The translations under genes were made by a program, and so were the position numbers. This document shows, piece after piece, positions 24,097 to 37,740 of a DNA stretch of 64,000 nt; the stretch's first letter is position 1, and each line of letters begins with the position of its first letter. The DNA comes from Callipepla californica brunnescens (lineage: Eukaryota > Chordata > Aves > Galliformes > Odontophoridae): contig JALIRH010000008.1 in NCBI GenBank assembly GCA_023055505.1, positions 806,001 through 870,000 on the forward strand, given 5' to 3'. The notes beneath the pieces were generated by a model. The model had not been told where the DNA came from and did no database searches. It saw nothing but the letters and a program-made list of their open reading frames with translations.

Positions 24097-27000
24097 TCCG
24101 GATTGTAGCAGACAGGGCTTCCCAAACAACTGGCTGGATGGGTTCCTCTGCTTTCAGCTCTGCCACGGCTGCCTATGACACACAGACCAGCTGTGAAGGC
24201 CTTTTGCCAGGACTGACAAAGTGAAAATCTGACTTGTCACACACACAGAGATTTGAGCTTTACTGAGTTTAGTCACGAGGCAATATGCACTAATGGTTCT
24301 GGAGGCAGAAATCACTGCAGCAGAATTAAGCCATGGGTTTACAATTTTCCTGGTAACTTTGAGCGGAGCACAGTGTCGGTCCTTGTCCTTCTACTACATC
24401 TCCTTGCATACATGACCCATACATACCAGCAGCTTCATAGACTTTGGGCTTATTGTGGTGACTTGGTGGGCATTTACTTGTGGCTCTGCACCTGTGTGAG
24501 ATTGTGCGTGTAGGATCTGCCCATGCTTACGGCTTCTGTCTCTAATGGAAGTGTGTGGTGGAAAGAGATAGATAGCACTTTGTGCTTTTGTAGGGAGAGG
24601 TAAGCAATAGAGGGCTGAGGGAATGTGAGGTGAAAAATTCACTGAATGAAAACTGCTCTTTGCAAGCAGCCTTGCCTGGGACAGCATCCTGGGAAGAGGG
24701 GGGAGGGCAGTCCCCATGCTTGAATCTGTCACTCAAAAGAGGGGAGTGGGTAACTCTGAATGCACGTGCAGGTGGACTCAGCCTGTGGGGCCATCCCCAT
24801 GTCTGCCCTGGCAGCAGCTGCCTGCCTGGATTTTGACTGTGTTGTGCTTCAGAAGCTTGTCACTGTCTCAAGGCTTTTAAACACGTACCAGAGGCTTCTG
24901 GGACCAGAGACCCAGCTGTTAGTAGGACCAAACTCTTCCCCAGCAAGCCATCTATGGATTGGGTTTGTGTGTGCTTCTGGAGAGTGCTTCCTCTGCCCAG
25001 TTCACCAGTGATTGAGCAAGACAAAAAGTGTGTTGGTTGGGTACACGTGTCCATCCATAAGGGCTTCCATCTGATCAAGCCTTTGTGGTTTGCAGTGCCC
25101 AGCAGCTGCACAGATGCTTGTCTGCTGCTTGGGATGGAGCCATCTCCATGAACTTGGACGGTTGTTTGGGGTTGCTGGATATTTCCTTCCTGTGCCACTC
25201 AGCTCTGAGGTGCACAGCTGCCCTGGCACAGGGACAGCAGGCTGACAACTGGGCTATAACTGAAGTCAGTGCTTGCCTTCAGGGTGCATATACAGAGCCA
25301 AACAGCAGGAGGAAAGCCTGAGGGAATGGACACCCAACACCTGCATGGTGCAGTAGTCTTTGTAGCTGATGGAGCTTCTGGAGGAAGAGTGAGGGAACAG
25401 GGGGAGGATATTATAATTGTATACTGTAGAAATACTGTGATTATTTGCCCCAGAGTAAACTCTCAAAATCTGTAGCTACAGGTATGTCAGACTTCAATAG
25501 CCTTTATGGACTTTCCCTTTAGGACTGCAAAACGAATGCTGTTCAGGGTACTAAGGAAGTTTCAGGCACTTTTTCTCTCCTTTCTTAGCACAGAGAAATA
25601 CAGCACATGAATTACTGCACCAATTCTTTCATTCTGTCACAGAGTATGTAAATGAAGAGGTCTGTCCACCTAAAATATCAGATCCCATTTTGTCAAACCA
25701 GGCATGTGACATCACAGTGTAGTTCATGTGCTCTTCTTCAGTTTTCACTCTCCTTGAATTTTATTGCAGGAGATAAATTCACAGCAGGAACGCTCGGCTG
25801 CTGTGTGTGGTGAGTTCTGCAGGGCAGGAGCGGGTACTGCCATTGCCTCAGGAACCATCTTCCTCCTTTCATGGCAAGTGAAAAGTGAGGCTTCTGCAGC
25901 CAAAAGGGATATAACGGGGCTATAATGATCAGCTCTTCAGGGCATCTTTGCCCCATGGTGACTGTGGGACTTTTTTTTTTACTATTTGTGTTTCTTTTAT
26001 CAAGAAAATTGTCTGATAGACTGTCCTTTTGCCCCATTGCCTGTAATTATGATTTCTTCATTTGCTTTCTGCTGTTGAGACTCTGGTTTCTTGGAATTAA
26101 TTTCCTTTCTAATTAATTCCATTGCTCATTTAGTTTGAAGCAATCTCCGGACATCCACAACTGTAAGTTCTAAGATAGGTGAGCAGGCGATTGTCAGGGC
26201 TCTGCCTCCAAGAGGATCCTTGGTAGTCATACTTGTACAAAGTATTTTATGTAGTATCATCTGTTTTGTGTCTGCATTATAAAACAGTACTGAAGTGTTG
26301 CTTTTATTTTTATTGTTGAGTTTCAGTATGTTGATTTCTATTAGTGGTTCCAGTGTTCCCAGCATGCCCAAACCAGTTGTGTCAAAGCCATGTAGTGGTG
26401 TGAGCCAGACTGGCTGTGGTGCAAGCAGCTGAGCTTGCCCATGGTGCAAGCAACCTGATGGAGTGTGCTCACCCATTGGCCTTCCTGACACATTCATGAG
26501 CACCTGAGCAAGAGCATCCCTCACGCGCTGTCCTGGCTGGCATGGCTGCTGTGGCACACTGCCAGCCTGGCCTTCCTGGCACCCTGAGAATCCTGGTTAA
26601 GACATGCCCCTCACTTCTTACTTTCTGTCCCTCAGCAGTCTCCACATGTTATCCCTTTCAAAATCCATCATCATTATGCAATTGAATTAACAAAATATTT
26701 CCTCGCTGGGAGTTCCTGTGTGGGCTGGGGCTGCCTGCCTTTAATAGTTTAAGAAAAGCTGGAGAAAGTCTACTGGGAGGTAATTTCAAAATTAAGCATT
26801 TAGAAAATGTGCTCCATCCAGAGCTAACAAATTTAGCTGAAGACATTTATGCAATGTTTTGCAGGCTTATTAGGGCCTACATTCCCGCAGGTCATTTATA
26901 ACTGCATAGTGTCTGCTGTCTTCTGCTTTTGTAAGATACTTGTTTTCTCCTCTTCCTCTAGCCCCTAAAATGGAAGGTGCTGCTGTCACTGGTCATCAAT

Positions 27001-30000
27001 AAGGCTGAACTGGTCATTGCTGGTTAAATAAGACCCTGACTCCCTTTCCTAGCTATGCCACTTCTCATGATGTGGGCTGTAATTTTTCCTGTGGAGGAAA
27101 GGAAGAACACGTGGTATTACACTTCAAAGCTAGTGTCATGAATTAAATGTTGATTAGGGTTATAGCTTCTTTGCCATGTCTGGGACACAGCATGATGAGA
27201 TACTCAAATATTTTATGCATGCATATATGTATATATTTATGTATGTAACTCATGGAGTTTTCCATCTGTGACACGTATTCAGAGAGACTTAACAACAGCT
27301 GTTCAAATAAAGTCAAAAGCAAAGCTATTTGCTGTCCTGTTTTGTGGTTTGGGAAATGAAGTTGCTATGATGTGAAATGATTTGCTCAAGGTTCAGATGA
27401 GAACTCTGTGTTCAGAATTCCTATTTCCCTTCCATCTCCTTAGTATGGTTTCACTCTTCATAGTTCTTGAGCTTTGTAAGTTTCTGCAGATACAAACTGG
27501 TGATGCAGGATGGTAAGGGAGAGCTTGGAGGTTAAAAGTGAGGCAGATAAAATGGGACTCTACCCGCTACACAGACAACACAGACAATATTTCTTTCTCC
27601 CTTTGTGCCAGTGCAGATTTAGGCTTATATTTCCAACTGTTTGTCTTTGGCAGCAACATGGCTGTGTTGTCCTACACCTGGAAGGCAGAGTTCCCAGCTG
27701 GATCCAGCTGTTCCTTAAGTTGGCGAGCCAGAAGAGGCTGGGTAGGTTAAAATGTCCAGGGATGCCATACAAAGCCCCAAAGGCTAAAAACTGTGTTCTG
27801 CTACAAATGAATGTGATGGAATGCTGAATAACTGCGACTTTACAGTTATGGTGGTGCTGAGTGAGAATTAACTTTTATGTAAAATTCTTGTCTCTTTTTC
27901 AGGTCCAGAGTACAGACTGTGAATAGATGCAATGATTTTTCACTGATGGTGATATCAGAAACTAGGCTGCATTGCTGGCCAGGATCAGAACATTTTGTCA
28001 TTAACGTCCGTTCCAGTGTGCAAATAGCAAAGCAATGTGCGAACCTGAGCCCTGCACAGCTGGTCAGTGTGGGCCCATGGCTGCAGTGTAATTGGGTGCA
28101 AAACATCCCTGCTGGTCTGCAGGTGCTGTGGAGCTGAGCATTGGGAACGCTGTTCAGAACTACACATAGCCTGTAATGAAAGGAGGGAGGCAAAGGAGGG
28201 CCCACGTTGGAATCACGTAATCCTCTTTTCAGTTACCCCACTTTACAGACAAAGAGATAATATACTGTATTTTCCTATAGCATGAGAAACGCCTCTCTTA
28301 TGTCAACAGGAATGCTCAATTTGTCATGCATCTTAATGGAATATCCCCTTCAGAGCAGCCTGGTCATTTGAGTTGTTCCAGCTGCTGGACCAGCACTTCA
28401 TGAAACACTCCTAAAAACAGAAACACACTCAGTTTCCATACTCACGTATATCCACTACAGTGTCTCAGCAATGGGCCTCTAGGGCAGCACCTTGATCTGC
28501 TTTTACATGTGGGTCAATCCCCTGGTGGCACAAACATTAAAAGCAGAGATGCTTCCAGTGGAGAGGAAGCCTGGAGGAGGCTGGGCACTGTTTTGCAGGG
28601 ACGTGGGGGGTCAACATGAGAATAAGATCAAATCAAAATCAATGAAGGGATGAGGTTTTAAACACGTTTTTGCCGAGGTGCTGATCTCAAAGTGTTACCC
28701 ATTGTCTCAGCCATCAGTAGATCTTATGAAGACAGATAAGCTGTGAAACAAATCCAGCTTTTTTGATGGACTCTGCTTTTTTTAATCACCCTGCATAGCT
28801 CCGTGTGTAAAATTTACATGGAATAGAGTTTGTAGGGTCAGGGACTAAGTAATCATTTTTCCTGATCAAGCCCAGGAGAGCTGTTAGATGTCCTACAGTA
28901 AATGAACACTGAGCCTGAGGCAGAGGTGGGTGCCTAAGTTTGTCTTTCATGTTCTCTCGAACTTCATTTAAGGTTTAAGCAGCTGAAATAGTGAAAGGGA
29001 CACGGACTGTGGCTGTTGTCAGTGAATCTGGTGGGGCTTGGTTGGTTGCATGCTTGCTTGCTTGACTTCTGACTAAATCATGTGCACACCAGGATATCAC
29101 TTGGTTTGGGGGCAGATGTATCTGGGGTTTAAATAGTAGTTGTGAACACAAATGGCAGGGAAGAGGGGGAGAATAAAGGACTGGTTCTGTGGCCTTTAAC
29201 TCAGTGCTGTCAGTTTGGACCATAAAGCTAAAATGGGACATTTCACCAGCCACCATGCTGTGAGCGTGCCCTGGGTCAGAGAGTGGTATCTGTTCTGTGT
29301 GTGGTGTGTGGTGTGTGCCAGGGTGCCCGGTAGAAGCGAAGCACTGATTCCTTCCTGGTAGCTACGCTCCATACACCCACTTCCAAGGGTGTGGTTGCAC
29401 ACAGTGTAAAAAGCTGCGTGGCATGCTGGGCTGGGGCAGGGTAGCAAAATGTGGATTTTACCTCCGCCCCAGGCCACCAAGCACTGCATGGCTTGTGCTG
29501 TGGGTTAGAAAAGCTCCCGGATCTCTTGCGATACTCACTTGTGTGCCTTGAAGGTAGCCATGGGGAGCACCTGGTCATCTGTCATTCGATGCAGTGATGC
29601 ATATGAGGCTCCACCAGAGCGCTGCTTTTTTGTTCCTTGTGCTAATCCCATTCATCTTTTGAACAGCAAAGCCTGGTCGCCTCATGCCACTTTCAGAATC
29701 CCCATGTTGAGAGATGACACACAAGATTTGCGCACTGTTTTTTGAACTACTTGGGTTATTTTGGAAGTGAACGTTTTGTACTAACAAAAGGAAAGAGGTT
29801 AATGAACCAGCAGTTCTCTTCCAGATACTGCAACAAGTGGCAGTGCTTTGGTGCTGCAGCAGCAGTGCTCATGGAGAGCATATTCTTCCCCTTCAGCATT
29901 TGCAGAATTACCGTGGTTTGTGGGGGCGATACAAAGCTATTGAGAACAAGGTGCTCAGATCCCAACTGTTTCTTTTGTAAATGTCCTGTGCTGCCTTTGG

Positions 30001-33000
30001 ACAGTTCTGAGGTTGTTACTCATGGCATTTGCCTTTTTCTGTGCCTTTCATTACCAATGCAATTGCATTAGCACTAAGGTGTTTTTTTGTTTTTTTTTTA
30101 ATAGGGCAGGCTTGAACATATCCAAAAGCACACACAGATCTCAATAAAAATTCTGTACCTCAACAAGACTACACAGCGAAAACTGCTAGGTTGCTTATTT
30201 GGCATTTAATAAAGCCAAAAATTATCCTCAGTTGAAAACAAAACCAGAAGAGACATTTGTGCTGTGAAAATACTTCAGTTGTCCCCATTTGGTGCAGCTG
30301 GTAGCTGTTGCATCTGAATGCCCGCCTGCTTGTCTGTAAAGCTCAGGAATAGCTCTTCAAGTGCAAGTGGTTCCACATTGTGTCCCCACTGCTTCAACCA
30401 CAAAACGTGGGATTGTGGCACCTAACTTCAAAACACACCTGAGAAAATCCTCATCTCAAGCCATTCATTATCGAATTGGCTATTTTATTCCATATGTATA
30501 TCTTTAAGAAGCAAAGAAGGATAAGTGCACAGGTTGCCTTGCTCCTGGCCATGCCCATGCTGCCTTTCTGTCTGATGTGATGAACAGACTTTAAGTCATT
30601 AACTCCTGGAATAAACAAGGAGCTTGATCTGTTTGCTTGATCTGTTCCACCTCAAGCACCGCCTATTGGTCTTGGTGGTACAGAATTGTATAGAACCTTC
30701 CTTGTAAAGTGCACTTCTTTGTACAGCACTAAATTCTCAAAGCCTGTGCACAGACATAGATAGAAAATATGAGCGCTTTGAATCTATGTGTGATCACTGT
30801 GCTTCACCGTGTAGAAATAAGGGCAGCTCAAAGTGTGCTCCTTCTCTGTATGTACCTTTTATGACTGTTCTGTGTCATCTTGGCTTCAGTCAAAATGAAA
30901 TCTCTTCAGGGAAGAGACAATATCATCTTCTCCATTTCTGCAGAAAGCACACCATTGTGGTCTGTAAAAACTGTTTATATAGCCTTTGCCTTTAACCTTT
31001 CCATTCCCCTTTCGAATAAATAACAGCATTGCCGTCATTATACTAAGCACTGGAAGAAATAGCGTTATTTAAAGAGTAAGGTAAATTGCAGCTTCGGGGC
31101 ACAGTATATTTAGCACGAGTGACCACTGCAGCGGTCTGTTTCTGTTTATAGCAAAGGCAGACGAGATTTAAACCAGTGATTGATGATTAATAGAGAACTG
31201 TTGCAGAAACACTGTGGTTGAAAATACACCATTTGCATGCATCTCTCTGGACACTTTCCAGATTTTCATTTTGGAAGGCGCTGTTACTACTCTGTCTGAT
31301 TGATTTCTCCTGGCACCTTTCCTTAGAACATAAACAGGTGCTTTGCAGCACGTGCCTGTCACTGAGCTCAGGACCAGTATGAGGTGCCCACCTACAGCTC
31401 CAGAGGCTGGCAGCAGCTGCACCATGATGCTGGTCCAGGTGTGTGGTACAGTACTGCACTTTCTGCCTTTTTTTTTGTGGCCTCATGTTGCTACCCTGAC
31501 TCCTATATCATCCCGTTCTATCCATGGGCTAGACAATGGCTGAGACAGTGATTTACTGTCTGGGGATCTGTGCCTGGGTAATGCTTTCTATTGTCATTAT
31601 GTTATGGAATTGTACAGTGAATTTGCTTAAGCAAAATCTGCAAGTTTGCATTTCATAAATGCTCAGTACGTTCAGGGCTTGTTAGCGTCATCTTTGTTAC
31701 TGATTAGAAAAAGTCACTGACCTGAAGATGGGGGGCACTGAATCTGCATGGGACCTAACCCTCCCATTCAGAACATTTTATGTCCTGTTGGCTGTGGTAG
31801 ACACTGGTCTGGAAGGGCTCCATGGCAGGGCTCTGGGCTGAGTCTGAGTGCGAAGGCCTGAGCGATGAGCTGGCCTTTCCAGGTTGAAGAGAACAACAAA
31901 CTGATGCATCTGCTCTTTCCACCTGTGCAGGTCGAGCTTTGGAAGTTAGTGTCTACATTAGCAAATTATAGTGTGCTCTGTATAGGGGATTCTTAAAATA
32001 GCTAACAAGATTACCTATTATGCCAGAGAAGGATGGCCAAAATGTTCTGCGTGGAGAAATTCTGCCTTACCAGGGAGGGCAAAGCTGAAGGGTAGTCTTG
32101 GTGGTGAGTGTGACCTTGGAGAACAGATAGGACTTACCACAGTTCTTGCATAACGTAATGCAGAGAATGGGATTCACAAGATCAACATGCTGTGTTTTGC
32201 AGAGGCCAGCCTGCGGTTGGGTTTTCCTGCTGTCCTGGTTCTGCTCTGTCTCCATCATTTGCACAAGGAGATTAATCTCCTAAAATAGAGCCTGAAAATT
32301 TGTCAGGGTAGGTACTTATGTAAATAATGCAAGGATTTCCATCCTACACTTCTCTATAATGCTTTGTTTTACTCCTCATTCTCATGGGTAAGAAAGTAAC
32401 ATGGAAATCTTTTTCATTAAGTCCCTGCATATGCTGTGTGTAATGTGGCTTGCACAGTAATTTTGAAACAAGTATAAATTTGGTCTCCCAGGCATATTGG
32501 CTTTTGAAGTCCTGAAACTGCTGCATTTCTACCACACAGAGCAATCTGAACCCCTTGGTTTGGGCAGGGTTCCTTGAGGTATTTACCCAGAGGCTCCATG
32601 TCACAGCATATATAGAAGTTTGTTATTTACCTCCAGTCTGACCTGTAAAGACCTTTATTCTGTCTCCCAGAAAGAAACTTACTGTGGTAAAGAAGCACAG
32701 CTTTGACATCCAGTCCCAAAATGACACAGGAGGACTTCTTTTGCTGAGTACTCTGCAGTGCTTTGAGCCTCTAAACAGGCTCCGAGCTCACTGGTCTGAA
32801 TATCTAGTTCTAGCACTTCTGCCCAGCTGAGCTCCCTGCAACAGAGCAATCTCTTCACCGTGTGTATGTTACTGGCATTGTAATGTCACTAGCATTAATA
32901 GAAACCTCACAAGGAGAGAAGTGTTTTTCTTTCAGTTCTTGGAATGCATGTTGGAAATTGCTGTTTGCAGCTTATAAATGAAACAGCATAATTTTGAATG

Positions 33001-33364
33001 CAACTCTGTTCATTCAATCAGAGGTCTAAAATACATGTGATAAAGGTAGCTAGTAGCACATGGACAGTTTTCTGAGGGAAATGTACACTCAGAAACTGGG
33101 AGCTTCCTGCACGTGTCCGGGAGTTGGTTGGCTGCCATTGACTGTAGGTCAGCTGGAGAGAACGTGTTATATTGCACTAATAGCTACAGCACTTCACTGT
33201 GCTGCTTTAAAACAAACAAACAAACAAAACGGCCGCCTTGATGTGGGTGCGGAATATTCGGTAGCCTTTCAGAGAGCCTGTGGTGATAAACTTTGCTCAA
33301 GGGCAGTTTCACCGCTATTAAGCAGATAGCAGCACACAGCTGTGATGGTAGCGCATGCAAAATA
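24097..33364. other. Intronic stretch without recognised genes
   Basis: A candidate regulatory block lies at 26640-26920 (AT-rich, TTATGCAAT and AATTAAC-type motifs), and another at about 31010-31330. A TGTGTGG-type repeat lies at 29295-29318 and an AT-alternating run near 27215-27245. An AAAC repeat sits at about 33211-33229. I recognise no transposon or exon elsewhere in this 9 kb. Confidence 0.45.
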
Positions 33365-33412
33365 CCAGGACTGCTCCAAAAGTAGTGCCTCCTGTCTTAT
33401 GATGTTGGTCTT

Positions 33413-33420
33413 TGACGTCA
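33413..33420. promoter_or_regulatory. Palindromic CRE (TGACGTCA) inside the mariner remnant
   Basis: This is a perfect 8-bp CREB/ATF site in the 5' non-coding part of the Galluhop-like remnant. As I recall, the same position carries a CRE in the family consensus, so it was probably brought in by the transposon. Function at this locus is not shown. Confidence 0.5.
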
Positions 33421-33525
33421 GAGGTGGATGTTGGTGAATGGCAGCAGAGGTTAAACCTTATCTCCAATATCCCGTTGTGTGTCGCTGCCATGTGACAGAT
33501 GGCAGTAGAGGGGCAGTCTGACGGA

Positions 33526-33627
33526 ATGGCAGCTGACGTGGAAGTACGGATGGAGCACAGGTGTGAAAGTGAACTCCCTTATGCTGAAATAATAGTAGCA
33601 ATTACATCGAAAAACAGTGTTTTGTAG
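33526..33627 (+). pseudogene. Mariner transposase 5' stub
   Basis: An ATG opens 33 codons and then a TAG. The first 20 or so match the start of mariner transposase as I recall it (MAADVEVRMEHRC then ELPYAE). The rest is read from the transposon's 3' end after the internal deletion. No helix-turn-helix or catalytic domain remains. Confidence 0.6.
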
Positions 33628-33724
33628 CTGAGAATTTGTTCTATCAAATGGGGTTATTGTGCTCTTTGTATCTGTTGTAGTTTCCATGGAAATAAGTAAG
33701 AGATTTTACTTTTGGTGCAGCGTA

Positions 33725-36700
33725 TATAGTTTGAGAGGTTTGTATGGTATTTGAGGTCTGGCAGGTTGAAAACTATCCTTTCTTTTCCAGTATGAGACGT
33801 ATGGAGCACTGAACAAAAGCCAGTTTTGAGCATGTTTCTGATGAGTAGCAGGGTATTTTCCTGCTGTTGTAAAACTTGTAGTGAGGCGCTGAACTGCAGC
33901 AGCATTTTGTCCATGAGCTGCCTGTGCCTCAGCACTGGGTGAAGTGGCCCTGAAAGAGAAATGTGTGCTTGATCTTGTTAAGTTCATAAAGTACCAGGAT
34001 GGTTTTGAGAGTTAAGTGCAATATAAGTGTGAGATCTGATTATTTGGGGGAAGATGCTGTGAAAAGTAATCCTGAGGAATACTGGCTCACCCAAGGGAAT
34101 GGAGCAGAAGACCTTGAGTTAGTTCTGTGGGCTAAGGTCATGCTATAATGCACCCAAAACCCTCAAACTGATGATTGTGCTCAGTGAAGCATGAGCTCTT
34201 GATAATGCCAGTGCACAGCTGCTCCAGAAGTGGAGAGAGACTTGATTTAGGCCTTTTCCTTCCAAGCCTCTGTGCTCAGCCAGCACTTAGATGAACTGCA
34301 GTGGCCAACAGGTAGGAGTGCTGTGAGGTCTCTGTCATTGTGTGACTTTTCTTCTGCTGTTCTTTTTGTTCTCCGTACCTGACTGCAACGTGTAGTGACT
34401 TGGCAGATTTGATGAGCCTACCCCTTGCCAGATTGCCCAACTGGTTTTAGCCATGTTTGTTCTTGTAGTAATCTCTCAAATGTAATGCAATAGGATGCAG
34501 TTCTCATGTGGTTTGTCCAAAAATAAGTTTTAGACAGAAATTTTGTTCCTCTCAGTAGCAGCTTTAATCTGAAAAAAAAAAAAAAAAATAGAAAAAAAAA
34601 TCAGGACTGAAGCAAGTAAGGCCTTTGCACAGCAAACAGCTGATTTTTTAAAGCTGTTACCTAGCTGTCAAAACCAGAAGGGCATCACCAGCAAGTCATT
34701 GGCGGGGCTGGGAAAAAACCCAGCTCTTACTAAGACTCAACAGGCATAATACATAGGGAAGTGTAATACATAGGTAAAGTATATAGTAAGTGCTAGTTTT
34801 AGCATCCAGTCCCACTATATTGCACTGTTTCATAGTTTAAGGTGTTTGCTTTGGTCCTCTTCAAAGATTCAGTATCTTTAATCTTGCTATTTCTAAGTTT
34901 ACGGCAGAAGCTGGAAATGGAACAGGAAAATGGCAGTCTTGGATTTGTCTTAATCCCATAGGTTACAGTGAATCTGTGGCGGAAGATGTTGTGTATCGTG
35001 GGGCTACGCGTGGCTGACCAGCACCGTCCTCCAAATGCTATTAAGTTCAATCCAGTTAATCTGTGTTCCTGTATGTTGAATACAGACCAGTGCTGGCTGA
35101 GGGATTAGGGGAGAATTAAGTGTTTTTCTCTAATCCTGAATGTTTATAAATCAGCATTAATTGCTTTAGAAGGAAGCGTTCATAGTTGGGTGCTTTAAAG
35201 AGTTTACATCCCCGTTTTTGTAATAACTTCATGATCCATCTGGCTAATAAAAATACTTCAGTGCGAGAGAAGAAATAAAATCTGTTCCTGTGAAGTGTGA
35301 GCATGCTGATCTTTTTCTTAACGGGGACTAATTACTGCTGTTATGGATTACTGCAAATTAAAAATAGTACCAGGGTTAGCTGCACCTCACAGATGTAAAC
35401 AGTGCTTAGGTTCAGCACTGCCTGTGGAAGAGGAGAATGCTGAAGCCTGGCCAGCGGGGCTGAGTTCTACAATTGTACTTACAACTGCAGAGCTTCTAAG
35501 GAGGATTTTTGTTGTTCCAGTGAAAAGCGGGTATGGCCTAGGGATGCCAGTGGGATGTGAGCATCCTGCAGGACTTGGCAGCTGGTCAGCAGGGGCATGG
35601 CAAGCACTGCACCAGGGATGAGGAATGGGGGAGACAGAAGTCACTTCCAGAGGATTATCTTACTGTTGAGGATGGTGGTCTCAAGGCAAACCAAAGGAGG
35701 ATTGGCTGGAACAGGAAATCTTGCCTTAAGTATTAGCAGTGGTATTGATTGCCTCAGATCCAGTGTTTAATCCTTCCTTTAATCACGAACAAATTTCACT
35801 TTGTATTTGAGCTTTTTAAACTTTACATACATATGCATCAGAGCCCAGCAGGGCCGTGTGCGGGGTGCTGTGTTCCCCAGCAGCAAGCTTCTGCTGCCAG
35901 GGCAAGCCTTGCGCACAGGCACGTATTGTAGGGCTTCTGTGGTGGAAGGAAAGGGTCCTTTCAGAAGCTTTTCTGCTTATAGTCCTTAATTAGTGTGGAG
36001 TTTTGCTAGGAGTATTTGTTTGTTCTTTCCTTTGATCTGTATTTAGCTCACAGAACAGATAAACTGACAAGAGCTACACTCCTGCCTGCCTCACGCTCAG
36101 TCCTCTGTGTTGCCTGCTTGCACTTGGTCCCAGAGCTCGTCCTTTGCCCTTCTGAGAGCCATCAGCACTGAAACCACCAGGGCTGCAAATCAGTGCAGCA
36201 TGTTGCCATGCTTCCATGTTTGCTGCTGCCCAGCTTTTCCTGGCACTGAGTTGCATCTCCTTGCAGGTGGTGGGACATCATTGTCCTTTAGCCCCAGTGC
36301 ATGTCCCTGTGTCCTGCTGCCAGAACAGCCACAGAGTTGTGGGGTGCAGCATGTCAGCCTGCTGACAGCTGGCTCAGGGCACCTTGATGCTGAGGTGGTG
36401 GGTTGCTAATGCTCTTCTGCAGTGAGTAACCTGGAAAGTACTCAGCTGTAGTGTATGAATGTAATAGAAGTGCTGTGTGACTGCTACATAATAAGGAGCA
36501 CCCGAAGCCTTAGTGCAGTGTGTCGTCTTGCCTTCCATCTCTATAGCACACACACTTTGTGCAATTTTTTATGTTCTCAGACTCAATTGAAGCATCTTTT
36601 TGGCCCAGTTTTGTCTATTAGCTTTTCATTAAATTTTTTTAGCCTTTCTTTTCCATGCAGATAAAATGCATCTGCCTATGTAGAGAAAAAGTAAGGGAAG

Positions 36701-37500
36701 AAAAGCAATTAGATAATTGAAGGTATTGAGGTCTTTTGTTCTAAAAAACTGTGTCAATAAAACCAACAACAGCATGTGACCTCCAGGCAGGTCAGTCGCT
36801 GCTGAGATAAAGCTATCCCTGGTGTTGTATTGCTCCCGCACTGTTACAGTGCCTCATGCCTTTCTTTGTGTTTGCACCACTTGGTGACATAGTTGTCATC
36901 TGTTTTTAATATTCTCTCGTGTTGCAGTAGGAGGCATGTTACTTGCAGGGCAGTAATTAGTGTTTGTATCAATATTATGTTGGAACATGACATGTCAGTG
37001 GAAGAAGAGTTGGAGACAGGCAGAGGAGACTCCTCCTGATCACACATTTGGCTGGTACAGGTGGGATGTGGGCTGCTGTCCTGCAGCCATATAGGAAGGT
37101 CCTACTGACGGACATGTTGCTGGGGAGCTACATATCTTCTGGCCTTGTTCCAAAGGAGATTATCTTCTCTGCCCACTATTAGCTGTGAAATAGTTTTCCC
37201 CCACTGGACATGTGCTAGGCTTTTCTCATTTTCTGCCATTCTGATATTTTTATCTGTACTTGCTCTGTCTTGGTGGTGGGCAGAAGGGACACTAAATGTG
37301 GTACATCCAGTCTGGGGAGTGTTGTTCAAGCTGTGTGTGGTTTTGTGGGTTTGGTTTTTTTAACATCTAGCATGTTGGTATTCTCCAGATACTGATGCTC
37401 CATGTAGGCGTTGCTGCAGTCTCTACAGTCTAACCCCAAGCCTGTCAGAGTTAACAGGGTTCCTGGCTTTCTGTATTGAGTTTGCGACTGTCAAATCTCA
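33725..37500. other. Intronic stretch without recognised genes
   Basis: Contains an A-rich run near 34573-34601, an 11-bp direct repeat (TAATACATAGG at 34747 and 34764) and an AT-rich low-repeat block at 35120-35380 that could be regulatory. No exon or transposon is recognised. Confidence 0.45.
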
Positions 37501-37740
37501 AATCATAGAATCCTGGAATGGTTGGGTTGGCAGGAACTTACAGCCACCCAGCCCTGCTATGGGCTGGCTGCTCAGTGCCCCATCCATGGCCTTGGGCACC
37601 TCCAGAGCTGGGGCACCCACGCTTCTCAGGGCAGCAGTGCCAGTGCCTCACCGCCCTCTGGGTAAACGGTTTCCTCCTCACATCTAACCTAAATCTCCCC
37701 TCTTTTAGTTTAAAACCATTCCCCTTTCTTGTGCTGCTCC
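37501..37740 (-). mobile_element. CR1 LINE 3' fragment, antisense
   Basis: It starts with ATCATAGAATCCTGGAATGGTTGGGTTGG (the CR1 tail and 3' UTR reversed). It continues through the C-terminal ORF2 region, which on the minus strand reads FKLKEGRFRLDVRRKPFTQRAVRHW. About 240 bp remain. Stops and indels show that it is an old copy. Confidence 0.85.

Larger units (their letters stand above)
33365..33722 (+). mobile_element. Galluhop-like mariner, internally deleted
   Basis: Mariner elements are cut-and-paste DNA transposons flanked by a TA duplication. The left end reads CTGCTCCAAAAGTAGTGCC and the right end is its inverted partner ACTTTTGGTGCAG; TA flanks both sides (33363-33364 and 33723-33724). 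After about 150 bp of 5' non-coding sequence, the first twenty or so transposase codons begin at 33526 (MAADVEVRMEHRC). The sequence then jumps directly to the 3' end (TTTGTATCTGTTGTAGTTTCC). About 0.9 kb of transposase, with the DDD catalytic residues, is missing. The match to chicken Galluhop is from memory of its ends and start codons. Copies like this are common non-autonomous deletion derivatives and cannot move without an outside transposase. Confidence 0.8.

Noticed and set aside
25035..25062. GGGTACACGTGT as a possible glypican exon 2 (GYTCC motif)
   Set aside because: The following codons do not give the second cysteine or any flanking glypican residues.
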